Assembly (NCBI GenBank): GCA_944391685.1
Contig: CALXUM010000001.1
Location: 100,251 to 164,250, forward strand
Source of the DNA: an uncultured Alphaproteobacteria bacterium
GTDB taxonomy: Bacteria; Pseudomonadota; Alphaproteobacteria; RF32; CAG-239
DNA length: 64,000 bases
Reading direction: 5' to 3'
Part shown: piece after piece, positions 36,608 through 45,070 of the stretch
Layout: each line of letters begins with the position of its first letter
Position numbering within the stretch: the first letter of the stretch is position 1
Translations under genes and position numbers: made by a program
Notes under the pieces: generated by a model
Told to the model about the DNA's origin: nothing
Seen by the model: the letters and a program-made list of their open reading frames with translations, nothing else
Database searches by the model: none

Positions 36608-37273
36608 CTAAAAATCCAAGTTCATATAATGTTTTGCCGGCAAAATACCACGAATATTATCTTTTAATATGTCCTTAAAAGAAGGACGAGACTTCATTTT
36701 TGAATACCAAATTTTAGTATTTTTAAATTCATCCCACGGAACATCACCAAGATAATCCAGAATAGAAAAATTAGCTGCCGCCGACAAATCAGCTAAAGAT
36801 ATATCATCACCGGCAAGCCATTTGCGTCTTTCTAAAAGAAAGTCGGTATATTCCATATGAAAGTTTAGATTATTCAAACCAGCCTTTAATATTTTTGAAT
36901 CCGGAGCACTTCCCTTGGCAAATCGCTTATGAACCTTTTCAACAACCAGATTACGATAAACTTCTTGGTAAAATTTATTGTCAAACCATTCACACAAACG
37001 TCTGATTTCAGCTTTTTGCTTAACATCACCAAAAATAAGTTGAACCTCTTTTGATACTTCCTCCAAATATTCAGAAATAGCATAGTTACCGCAAATAACC
37101 ACCCCGTCATTTAAAAATATTGGGAGCTCTCCCGCAGGATTAAGCTTGTATACATCATCAGATAATTTCCATGGTTCTTCTTCTCTTAAAATGAAAAGCA
37201 TCTTTTTTTCACTCATTTGCAGACGAACTTTACGAGCATGCGGAGAAACCGGATGATGAATCAACAATACCAT
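36608..37273 (-). CDS. Glutathione S-transferase family protein
   Basis: A 221-residue GST. The thioredoxin-fold N-terminal domain (1-80) has HHPVSPHARKVRLQMSEK, with Ser at the usual catalytic position, and the glutathione-binding NPAGELPIF plus NYAISEYLEE. The C-terminal helical domain has the AGDDISLADLSAAANFSILDYL N-capping region. It conjugates or reduces substrates with glutathione; no specific class is assigned. Upstream partner of the 36159 lipoprotein gene. Confidence 0.9.
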   Translation of the reverse strand: MVLLIHHPVSPHARKVRLQMSEKKMLFILREEEPWKLSDDVYKLNPAGELPIFLNDGVVICGNYAISEYLEEVSKEVQLIFGDVKQKAEIRRLCEWFDNKFYQEVYRNLVVEKVHKRFAKGSAPDSKILKAGLNNLNFHMEYTDFLLERRKWLAGDDISLADLSAAANFSILDYLGDVPWDEFKNTKIWYSKMKSRPSFKDILKDNIRGILPAKHYMNLDF

Positions 37274-37344
37274 AATTTAAGCCTTATTTTTTAATGTATT
37301 TATTTTATATTAATCGTAGAAATTAAAAGGTCAAGCATCATTAA

Positions 37345-38217
37345 TCATTTATCATTTTTTTCAAAAACAGGAGGAACGATTGCCTGCCCTTTTTTCTGTT
37401 CTTTATTGACGATTCTTATTAAATTTTGACGTATTTTTTCTATATTTTCAGGCTTTTCAAGATATCTGGTAAGCTTTTGAGCAATTAATTTACGGTGTTT
37501 TGAAAATTTTGATATTCCGACAAACATTGGCATTTGCCAAAGAGTTTGTTTTGCCGGAACAATTTGTGAAGTTAAACCCATTTTAGCCGCAGCAATCAAA
37601 ACATAATAATGACTGCCGATTATATAATCAGCTTTTTTAGTGAATAACCTTTCAAACAAATCATATTCGGTATCAACTTTTTCAATATTATATTCTTTTA
37701 ATTTTCCCTCAACAAAATCTGTATAATATTCTTTTGAGATTCGCACCCCTCTAAGTTTTTTCAAATCATCAAGTGTTTTAACCTCATCTACTCTGTTTGG
37801 TAACATAAATACCGTAATATTATTAGAAATCATTGCTGGAAAAATAAGCTCTAATCCTTTGAATAGTTCTGTTTGATGATAAACTCCTAAAACAAAATCT
37901 ATTTTTCCTTCTCTGACTTTTCGTATAAGATTTGAATAATTAGTTTCATCAATATCATAGTTAATTTTTATGTCATTGCTTTTATTATCATTAATAAAAT
38001 TATCTATTACCGGCTGAAATACGGTAAAAAATTTTCCTTTGTAAACTTTATCAGTATACTCACTGTATCCAAAAGGGGCATAATCAATAAATCCAGTGAA
38101 TTTAATTGTTCCTGGTTTTTTTGCACTTTTATTTTCATATTGAACAAAAGCATTTGTTTCAAAAATGCACGAAAATACCAACAAAACAATATAAAAAAAA
38201 GCAAATAGTTTTTTCAT
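37345..38217 (-). CDS. Periplasmic solute-binding protein, family 3 (amino-acid type)
   Basis: A 290-residue exported protein with a signal peptide (about 1-23, ending TNA). It has the type-2 periplasmic binding fold of SBP_bac_3: a beta start IKFTGFIDYAPFGYSEY, KIDFVLGVYHQTELFKG, and LKKLRGVRISKEYYTDF. It would bind an amino acid or similar small ligand in the periplasm. No ABC permease or ATPase is adjacent, so it may work with a distant transporter or as a sensor input. Confidence 0.8.
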   Translation of the reverse strand: MKKLFAFFYIVLLVFSCIFETNAFVQYENKSAKKPGTIKFTGFIDYAPFGYSEYTDKVYKGKFFTVFQPVIDNFINDNKSNDIKINYDIDETNYSNLIRKVREGKIDFVLGVYHQTELFKGLELIFPAMISNNITVFMLPNRVDEVKTLDDLKKLRGVRISKEYYTDFVEGKLKEYNIEKVDTEYDLFERLFTKKADYIIGSHYYVLIAAAKMGLTSQIVPAKQTLWQMPMFVGISKFSKHRKLIAQKLTRYLEKPENIEKIRQNLIRIVNKEQKKGQAIVPPVFEKNDK

Positions 38218-38319
38218 CTTAAATTCCCATAAAATTTTTATAATATTTACTTTTCCGTAACTTTAAATATATTATAATAATAATGTTAAGAAATATTTTA
38301 TAATAAGGATTTTATTCAA

Positions 38320-38691
38320 ATGGATGTCTCGCAAAATTATACGCAAAATGATGTCTCCGGATTGAAAGAGTCAGAGCTCGAAAGCCGAGCTCTCATTCGT
38401 ACGGCATCATCACTAAATCTCATAAAAGATAATTGGGAAACGCGTATTGGCGAACTTGATGAAGCATTAGAAAAAAATCGCAAACTATGGACAATAATTG
38501 CCTCAGCCATGAATGAGGATGATTGTCCGCAGCCAATTGAAATCAGAAATTCTATTTTAAGCTTGGCGATGTTTGTCTTCCAAAGAACTATGGACATAAT
38601 AGCCAATCCGGCACCTCAAAAACTTGAGGTCCTGATTAATATCAATATGAATATTGCTAAAGGTTTATCCGGTAACGCTGAAAACAAATAA
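38320..38691 (+). CDS. flaF: Flagellar biosynthesis regulator FlaF
   Basis: A 123-residue helical cytoplasmic protein matching FlaF. Markers are ALIRTASSLNLIKDN, ALEKNRKLWTIIASAM, IRNSILSLAMFVFQRTMDII and LININMNIAKGL. In Caulobacter FlaF works with FlbT to control flagellin synthesis and secretion. FlbT is not in the window, and this gene is far from the flagellin gene at 18954. AAGGA precedes the ATG and a terminator follows. FlaF is a strong alphaproteobacterial marker. Confidence 0.88.
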   Translation: MDVSQNYTQNDVSGLKESELESRALIRTASSLNLIKDNWETRIGELDEALEKNRKLWTIIASAMNEDDCPQPIEIRNSILSLAMFVFQRTMDIIANPAPQKLEVLININMNIAKGLSGNAENK

Positions 38692-38704
38692 GCAAAATTC
38701 AAAA

Positions 38705-38741
38705 AATTCCCTGCACATAACATCGGCAGGGAAATTTTTTT
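38705..38741 (+). terminator. Terminator after flaF
   Basis: Stem TTCCCTGC / GCAGGGAA with an 11-base loop and a T run. Confidence 0.88.
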
Positions 38742-38805
38742 ATTAAATTAAAAAAATATATTGACTAATAGATTTTAATATATTATTTATGCTGCATAGT
38801 CAGAT

Positions 38806-38891
38806 GGGGGTGTGGCGGAATTGGTAGACGCGCTAGACTCAAAATCTTGTTCACTCTGTGAGTGGGAGTTCAAGTCTCCCCACCCCTACCA
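38806..38891 (+). tRNA. tRNA-Leu (anticodon CAA)
   Basis: Class II tRNA of 86 bases with a long variable arm (GTTCACTCTGTGAGT). Acceptor GGGGGTG pairs with CACCCCT, the anticodon loop is CTCAAAA, and CCA is encoded. Confidence 0.95.
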
Positions 38892-38898
38892 AAAGACA

Positions 38899-38925
38899 AA
38901 AACACCCCACTGGGGTGTTTTTTTA
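38899..38925 (+). terminator. Terminator of tRNA-Leu
   Basis: Stem AACACCCC / GGGGTGTT with a 3-base loop and a T run, 8 bp after the tRNA and only 13 bp before the next ATG. Confidence 0.9.
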
Positions 38926-38937
38926 TATCAAGATAAA

Positions 38938-40257
38938 ATGCAAGCTGAAGAAAAAAAGTATCTAAATCAAAGAGCATCAAATTTATATAACAATGGTGAT
39001 TATCAAAAATCATCAGAACTGTCATTACAAGTTTTAGCGAAAGATCCAAAAAATTATACGGCATTGATAAATTTAGGTAATGTTTATTTTTTACAAAAAA
39101 AATATAAAGAAGCAATTCTTTATTATAATCGAGCCAGACATATCAAGCCGCAAGATTCTATAGTGCTTATTAATATGGGGCTTGTTTGTTATGAATGTTC
39201 TAAATTTTCTAAAAGCAAAATATTTTTACAAAAAGTTTTAAAAAAGGATTCTTATAATCAAAATGCCCTCACTATTATCGGACAAATATATTTAGAAGAA
39301 GAAAAATACTCTAAAGCAATAAAGAGTTTTAAAACTGCGTTAAAACATAATCCTCAAGATGTATGGTTACATTCATATTTAGGAAGATCTTTGCAAAAAT
39401 CTAAAAATTTTTCTGAAGCTTTAGATGAAATGTGGCTGGCATTAGAGTTAAGTAACGGAGCAGATTCTCAACACTTGGATTTTGCTTATGGGCTTTATGA
39501 AATAGCTGATGAAAAGAGTAAAAAATTTGTAGATTCATGGCTAAAAAAATGGCAGCAAAAATACCCACAAAATGACATTGTTATTCAAACTTGGAATGCC
39601 TTCCATCCAAACAAAAATTTCACACTTTCAAAGCAAGGATATATCAGTAATTTATTTGATATGTTTGCCGATAATTTTGAAGATTGTTTGCAAGAATTAA
39701 ATTACCATGCTCCTGAATTTATAGCCCAAAAATCAGCTGAATTTTATCAAACTGATACTAATAAAAAATTGAGGATTCTGGATCTTGGTTGTGGTACGGG
39801 TTTATGTGGAAAATATCTTGATTCTGTTTTTAAAAATAAAGAATTTATCGGAGTTGATTTATCCGCAAAAATGCTTGCTAAGGCTGAAGAAAAAAATATT
39901 TATAATCAATTGGTTAAAGGTGATTTATTGTACTATTTGAAAAGTAATACAAAGCTATTTGATTTAGTTGTTTCGGCTGATGTTTTTACTTATTTTGGCA
40001 ATTTAGATAAAACATTTTTTTTGATAAATAAATCATTACATCAAAATGGTGTTTTTATCTTTACGATTAGTAAAAATATTATCTCAGAAGATGATTGGAT
40101 TCAACATATTTCGGGACGTTTTTTGCATAGTGAAAACTATGTTAAAAACACACTTAAAAAATATAAATTTTACATCTTGGATTTCACTGAAAAATGCTTG
40201 CGTAACGAAGGCGAAAATGAAGTCTTGGGATGGGTCGTTACATCAATAAAAAAATAA
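38938..40257 (+). CDS. TPR-repeat protein with C-terminal class I methyltransferase domain
   Basis: A 439-residue fusion. The N-terminal two-thirds (about 1-200) is a series of tetratricopeptide repeats (NYTALINLGNVYFLQKKYKE and similar). The C-terminal part (about 265-430) is an SAM-dependent methyltransferase with motif I LDLGCGTGLCG. The frame is open back into tRNA-Leu, but that part translates the tRNA itself, so ATG 38938 is the first credible start. It has no clear ribosome binding site and stands 13 bp after the tRNA terminator. The substrate is unknown; TPR-methyltransferases of this type are common in alphaproteobacteria. Confidence 0.82.
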   Translation: MQAEEKKYLNQRASNLYNNGDYQKSSELSLQVLAKDPKNYTALINLGNVYFLQKKYKEAILYYNRARHIKPQDSIVLINMGLVCYECSKFSKSKIFLQKVLKKDSYNQNALTIIGQIYLEEEKYSKAIKSFKTALKHNPQDVWLHSYLGRSLQKSKNFSEALDEMWLALELSNGADSQHLDFAYGLYEIADEKSKKFVDSWLKKWQQKYPQNDIVIQTWNAFHPNKNFTLSKQGYISNLFDMFADNFEDCLQELNYHAPEFIAQKSAEFYQTDTNKKLRILDLGCGTGLCGKYLDSVFKNKEFIGVDLSAKMLAKAEEKNIYNQLVKGDLLYYLKSNTKLFDLVVSADVFTYFGNLDKTFFLINKSLHQNGVFIFTISKNIISEDDWIQHISGRFLHSENYVKNTLKKYKFYILDFTEKCLRNEGENEVLGWVVTSIKK

Positions 40258-40258
40258 A

Positions 40259-40288
40259 AAAAGTTCCGCAAATAACGGAACTTTTTTC
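40259..40288. terminator. Bidirectional terminator
   Basis: Stem AAGTTCCG / CGGAACTT with A and T runs, between the TPR-methyltransferase and the convergent DUF2934 gene. Confidence 0.9.
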
Positions 40289-40316
40289 AAACAATTTAAG
40301 TCTCTAAAAAAACAAT

Positions 40317-40553
40317 CTATTTAGAAGACTTTTTTGTAGAAGATGACTTCTTTGCACAAGAAGATTTCTTAGCACAAGAAGAAGATTTTTTAGCTGAAGA
40401 AGACTTGCTAGAGCAAGAAGACTTCTTGCCACTGTTGGCAATTTGTTCAACAGCCAAAGACCAGAAATATTCATCCTGACCTTGAGGACATCCTGCATTT
40501 TGCCAAATAAAATAAGCAGCTTCCTGAATGGCCTGTTCTTTATTTTTAATCAT
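40317..40553 (-). CDS. DUF2934-like protein with Ser/Lys/Cys-rich repeat tail, copy 3
   Basis: A 78-residue paralogue of the two proteins at 22334 and 22679. Its N-terminal DUF2934-like domain (KEQAIQEAAYFIWQNAGCPQ, then EYFWSLAVEQIA) is followed by a 37-residue tail of repeated SS-(S)-x-AKK units with several Cys. The tail is highly basic and repetitive. Start 40553 is preferred over an in-frame ATG two codons upstream because GGAG stands 9 bases before it. Possibly DNA-binding. It is divergent from glgB. Confidence 0.78.
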   Translation of the reverse strand: MIKNKEQAIQEAAYFIWQNAGCPQGQDEYFWSLAVEQIANSGKKSSCSSKSSSAKKSSSCAKKSSCAKKSSSTKKSSK

Positions 40554-40774
40554 AATCATTAACTCCAAATAAAAGTTCGGTAAACATCTATTAATATACA
40601 ATTAAAATTTAATACGTCAACACTTAATCCACCAAAAAATAATTATTGTAAAAAATTTTTTAATCATGAGTTAAAAAGCTTGCATTTAAAACCATAAGAA
40701 TTTATAGATAATAAAACAGTCCTGATGATGATTTTTGAGGGCTAAATTATGTTGTTAATTTTAAGGAAATACAT

Positions 40775-42967
40775 ATGGAAAACTTGTTATCAAAAGAAGA
40801 AATGGAAGCCGTAATTGACGGTGATCACGGTAATGTTTTTGCTGTTTTGGGTATCCATAAAGACAAAGGAAGTAAAGAAGTTTTTATTCGTACTTATCAA
40901 CCTCATTCCAGAAGTATTGAGTTATTTGATTATCAAAATAATTCCTTAGGTTTTATGACTAAATTAGATGACAGAGGATTCTATCAAATCAACCTTGGCC
41001 CTCGTGAAAACTTTGCATATAAATTTAAGATTGAAAATGATCGCGGTGAATTTTATGAAGCCGAAGATCCGTACCGTTTTTCTTCTATTTTAGGGGATAT
41101 GGATTTGTATCTTTTAGGTGAAGGAAAACATCTTGAGATGTATAAAAAATTAGGAGCTCATCCGATAGAGTTAGGCGGTGTAAAAGGGGTTAGTTTTGCT
41201 GTCTGGGCACCTAATGCCAAAAGGGTCAGTGTCGTCGGTAATTTTAACAACTGGGATGGTAGAGTAAATGCCATGCGCAAACATCCCAATTGTGGAGTTT
41301 GGGATATCTTTATTCCAGGTCTTCGTGAAGGTGAAATTTATAAATATGAGATTAAAGGTAATGATAATTGTATTTTGGTAAAAGCGGATCCGGTTGCATT
41401 TTATTCTGAAAAGCGTCCTAACACGGCATCAGTGGTTTATGATCTTGATCACTATTATTGGGAAGATTCTGCATGGATGGAACACCGTCAGGAAAGCAAT
41501 TCTTTTGATCGTCCGATGTCAATTTATGAAGTACATTTAGGTTCTTGGCGTCGTAAAGATAATAACGAATATATGACCTATCATGAGCTTGCGGATACTT
41601 TAGTCCCTTATGTTGTAAATATGGGATTTACTCATGTTGAATTTTTGCCTCTTGCCGAACATCCGTTTGATGCTTCTTGGGGATATCAGGTAATCGGAAT
41701 GTTTGCCCCCACAAGTCGTTTTGGTACGCCAGATGATTTTCGTTATCTGATTGATAAATTTCACCAAGCCGGTATTTCGGTTATTATGGATTGGGTACCG
41801 GCACATTTTCCGAAAGATGGTCATGGATTGAATGAATTTGACGGAACACACCTTTATGAACATGCAGACCCTCGAAAAGGAGAACACACCGATTGGGGAA
41901 CAAAAATTTATAATTACGGTCGTACAGAGGTAATGAACTTTTTGTGTGCCAGTGCCATTTATTGGCTCAAAGAATTTCATATTGACGGTTTGCGTGTTGA
42001 TGCGGTTGCTTCAATGCTTTATTTGGATTATTCACGTAAAAACGGAGAATGGATTCCCAACATTTATGGTGGTAATGAAAACATAGAAGCCATAGCCTTC
42101 TTGCGTCGTATGAATGAACTTGCGTATTCGCAGGTTAAAGGAGCTTTTACCGTTGCCGAAGAGTCTACGGCTTGGCCAATGGTTTCACGCCCGACCAGCA
42201 TGGGTGGTTTAGGCTTTGGTTATAAGTGGAATATGGGTTGGATGAATGATACTTTGAAATATATTTCACATGAACCTGTTCACCGTAAATATCATCATGG
42301 AATGTTGACCTTTGGTTTGTTATATGCCTTTAATGAAAACTTCATTTTGCCAATCTCACACGATGAGGTTGTTCATGGTAAAGGTTCAATGTTATCAAAA
42401 ATGCCCGGTGATGAATGGCAAAAGTTTGCCAACTTAAGAGCCTATTATGGCTTTATGTACACTCATCCTGGTAAAAAACTTTTATTTATGGGATGTGAGT
42501 TCGGGCAAGATTGGGAGTGGAATTCTGAAGAAGGCTTGCGTTGGTTTTTGCTCGATTATCCGATGTATAAAGGTATGCAAAATTGCGTCAGGGATTTGAA
42601 CCTTATGTATAAAGGTAACCCGCCTCTTTATCAGCAGGATTTTGATTACCATGGTTTTGAATGGATAGATCACTCAAATTCAGATGACAGTGTTATTGCT
42701 TATATGCGTAAAGGATTTAACCCCGGAGATTACTTGATAGCCATTTCTAACTTTACACCGGTTGTTCGTCATGATTATCGCATTGGCGTTAATGAAAAAT
42801 GTGCTTATCAAGAAATTTTTAACAGTGATGATGTAAACTACTGGGGAAGCGGAGTTAAAAACGAAGGACAAATGCAGGCAGAAGATGTTGAATGGAATTG
42901 CAAACCTTATTCAATTAAACTGACGTTACCTCCTTTGGCAACCATCGTCTTAAAGCCGATAAGATAA
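40775..42967 (+). CDS. glgB: 1,4-alpha-glucan branching enzyme
   Basis: A 730-residue GH13 branching enzyme, about the size of E. coli GlgB (728). It has N-terminal CBM48 domains (HGNVFAVLGIHKD; GVKGVSFAVWAPNAKRVSV, then NFNNWDGR). The catalytic barrel has nucleophile Asp409 (DGLRVDAVASMLYLD), acid Glu462 (VAEESTAWP) and the HDEVVHGKGS region. It makes alpha-1,6 branches in glycogen. It heads a run of four plus-strand genes: glgB-glgX-malQ-HAD, with gaps of 16, 11 and 0 bp. No glgA, glgC or glgP is in the window. Confidence 0.96.
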   Translation: MENLLSKEEMEAVIDGDHGNVFAVLGIHKDKGSKEVFIRTYQPHSRSIELFDYQNNSLGFMTKLDDRGFYQINLGPRENFAYKFKIENDRGEFYEAEDPYRFSSILGDMDLYLLGEGKHLEMYKKLGAHPIELGGVKGVSFAVWAPNAKRVSVVGNFNNWDGRVNAMRKHPNCGVWDIFIPGLREGEIYKYEIKGNDNCILVKADPVAFYSEKRPNTASVVYDLDHYYWEDSAWMEHRQESNSFDRPMSIYEVHLGSWRRKDNNEYMTYHELADTLVPYVVNMGFTHVEFLPLAEHPFDASWGYQVIGMFAPTSRFGTPDDFRYLIDKFHQAGISVIMDWVPAHFPKDGHGLNEFDGTHLYEHADPRKGEHTDWGTKIYNYGRTEVMNFLCASAIYWLKEFHIDGLRVDAVASMLYLDYSRKNGEWIPNIYGGNENIEAIAFLRRMNELAYSQVKGAFTVAEESTAWPMVSRPTSMGGLGFGYKWNMGWMNDTLKYISHEPVHRKYHHGMLTFGLLYAFNENFILPISHDEVVHGKGSMLSKMPGDEWQKFANLRAYYGFMYTHPGKKLLFMGCEFGQDWEWNSEEGLRWFLLDYPMYKGMQNCVRDLNLMYKGNPPLYQQDFDYHGFEWIDHSNSDDSVIAYMRKGFNPGDYLIAISNFTPVVRHDYRIGVNEKCAYQEIFNSDDVNYWGSGVKNEGQMQAEDVEWNCKPYSIKLTLPPLATIVLKPIR

Positions 42968-42983
42968 CAAAAAAGGAACTAAT

Positions 42984-45059
42984 ATGGCAAAATTTAAAAC
43001 CTCACTCGGAAAAGCATATCCTTTAGGTTCAAGCTATGACGGGAAGGGTGTAAATTTTGCCCTTTTTTCTGCTCATGCCGAAAGAGTTGAATTATGTGTT
43101 TTTGATGCGTCCGGAGCTGAAGAACAAGAGCGTTATGTCATTAAAGAAAGTGAAAATAATATCTGGCATATTTATCTTGAAGGAGCTGAACCAGGTTTAG
43201 TTTATGGTTATAGAGTTTACGGTCCTTATCGTCCGGAAGAAGGCTTACGTTTTAATCATCATAAATTGCTTATAGACCCATATGGCAAAAAACTTGTCGG
43301 TAAGTTGATTTGGAACAAAGCCATTTTCGGCTATGATCTTGATAGTCCTGATAAAGATTTATCATTCAGTGAATTGGATTCTGCCGCTTATGTTCCCAAG
43401 TCTGTTGTGATTGATGATAAATATGATTGGGGAGAAGATAAAAAACCGGAATATCGTTTTGAAGATACGGTTATTTATGAAACACATCTTCGTGGTTATA
43501 CCATGTTGCATCCTCAAGTATCGGAAACTAAAAGGGGAACCTTTTCCGGTTTTGCCAATTTATCGGTTTTAGGTTATCTTAAGTGGTTAGGGATAACCGC
43601 GGTTGAGTTTTTGCCGATACATGCTTTTTTTGGTAACCGTCACAAAAAAGGTTATATTACGGACAATTATTGGGGATATGAAAGTTTTAGTTTCTTTGCT
43701 CCGGAGCAATCATATCTTGGAACTAACAGTATTGATGAAATCAAAGATTTGGTGAAAAAACTTCATAGCAACGGCATAGAAGTTATTTTAGATGTTGTTT
43801 ATAATCATACCGGAGAAGGAAATCATTTGGGTCCCACACTATGTTATCGAGGTATAGACAACAGCTCTTATTATACACTCAATCCTGATAATAAACGCTA
43901 TTATTATGATTCCACCGGTTGCGGAGCGAGTTTTAATTTGCAAAATCCCAATGTTTTAAAATTAGTTATGGATTCTTTGCGTTATTGGGTAACCGAAATG
44001 CATGTCGATGGATTCCGTTTTGATTTAGCACCTACGTTAGCAAGACAAAAAACGGTGTTTAGTCGAGAGAGCGGATTTTTCTACAGTGTTGCTCAGGATG
44101 ATATTTTAAGCAAAGTAAAAATGATTGCCGAACCATGGGATATTGGCTATGGCGGTTACCAGGTCGGAGCATTCCTCCCCGGCTGGGCAGAGTGGAATGA
44201 TAAATATCGTGATAATATTCGCAGATTTTGGAAAGGCGATACCTTTCAAACACCGGAGATGGCCAGCAGATTATCCGGTTCAAGCGATCTTTTTAATCAT
44301 AATAATCGCAGCATTTGGTCAAGCATTAATTTCATTACGGCTCATGATGGATTCAATTTACATGATTTGGTAAGCTATAATCACAAGCACAATATCAGTA
44401 ACGGTGAGGAAAATAAAGACGGTAACGACTCTAATTGGAGTTGGAATTCCGGAGCTGAAGGTGAAACAGATAATCGCATCATTAAAGAAAATCGCAACGC
44501 TCGAGCCAGAGCCATGATGGCAACTTTGATGTTTTCTTTTGGAACACCCATGATAGTGGCCGGTGATGAATTTATTCGTACTCAACTGGGAAATAACAAC
44601 CCATACTGCCAAGATAATGCATTAACCTGGATATCATGGGAAGCCATAGATAAAGAAGGAAAATCGTTTGCTCGCTATGTAAAAAATTTAATAAAATTAA
44701 GAAAAAAATTAAAAATATTTAACCGACAAAAATTCTTTGCAGGCAAACCGGTAGATAAAAGCGGTTATAAAGATATTTCTTGGTATAATGAATACGGAAA
44801 AGAATTTACGTCTGCTGATTGGCACGATGGCAATCGCAAAAGTATTTCTTATTGCGTTTATGATAATTCTCGTTTTGTTATGGCAATATTTAATGCTAAC
44901 TTTAAAGAACAAGATTGGGTATTGCCGGAATTGCCTGAAAAATATTCCTGGAATATTGTTTTAGATAGTTCAGGCAAATTTAATGAAACCAGGTTAGGTA
45001 GTTTACGAAAAATAAAAGTTCCGGCGTGGAGCGTGTTAGTTTTTGAAATCAAAAAATAA
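42984..45059 (+). CDS. glgX: Glycogen debranching enzyme (GlgX-type isoamylase)
   Basis: A 691-residue GH13 debranching enzyme. A CBM48 N-terminal domain (YPLGSSYDGKGVNFALFSAH) is followed by the barrel with EVILDVVYNHTGEGNHLGPT, the nucleophile in DGFRFDLAPTLAR, the acid in MIAEPWDIGYGGYQVG, and TAHDGFNLHDLVSYN. It cleaves alpha-1,6 links of limit dextrins. GlgX of E. coli is 657 residues; the extra length is spread through the C-terminal half. It sits between glgB and malQ in the operon. Confidence 0.95.
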   Translation: MAKFKTSLGKAYPLGSSYDGKGVNFALFSAHAERVELCVFDASGAEEQERYVIKESENNIWHIYLEGAEPGLVYGYRVYGPYRPEEGLRFNHHKLLIDPYGKKLVGKLIWNKAIFGYDLDSPDKDLSFSELDSAAYVPKSVVIDDKYDWGEDKKPEYRFEDTVIYETHLRGYTMLHPQVSETKRGTFSGFANLSVLGYLKWLGITAVEFLPIHAFFGNRHKKGYITDNYWGYESFSFFAPEQSYLGTNSIDEIKDLVKKLHSNGIEVILDVVYNHTGEGNHLGPTLCYRGIDNSSYYTLNPDNKRYYYDSTGCGASFNLQNPNVLKLVMDSLRYWVTEMHVDGFRFDLAPTLARQKTVFSRESGFFYSVAQDDILSKVKMIAEPWDIGYGGYQVGAFLPGWAEWNDKYRDNIRRFWKGDTFQTPEMASRLSGSSDLFNHNNRSIWSSINFITAHDGFNLHDLVSYNHKHNISNGEENKDGNDSNWSWNSGAEGETDNRIIKENRNARARAMMATLMFSFGTPMIVAGDEFIRTQLGNNNPYCQDNALTWISWEAIDKEGKSFARYVKNLIKLRKKLKIFNRQKFFAGKPVDKSGYKDISWYNEYGKEFTSADWHDGNRKSISYCVYDNSRFVMAIFNANFKEQDWVLPELPEKYSWNIVLDSSGKFNETRLGSLRKIKVPAWSVLVFEIKK

Positions 45060-45070
45060 AGGAAATATCA

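Noticed and set aside
38812..38937. N-terminal extension of the TPR-methyltransferase that begins MAELVDALDSKS
   Set aside because: It is the translation of tRNA-Leu and its terminator, a well-known false start, so the gene is begun at 38938.
41600..41980. 126-codon minus-strand frame inside glgB
   Set aside because: Antisense shadow of the conserved branching enzyme barrel.
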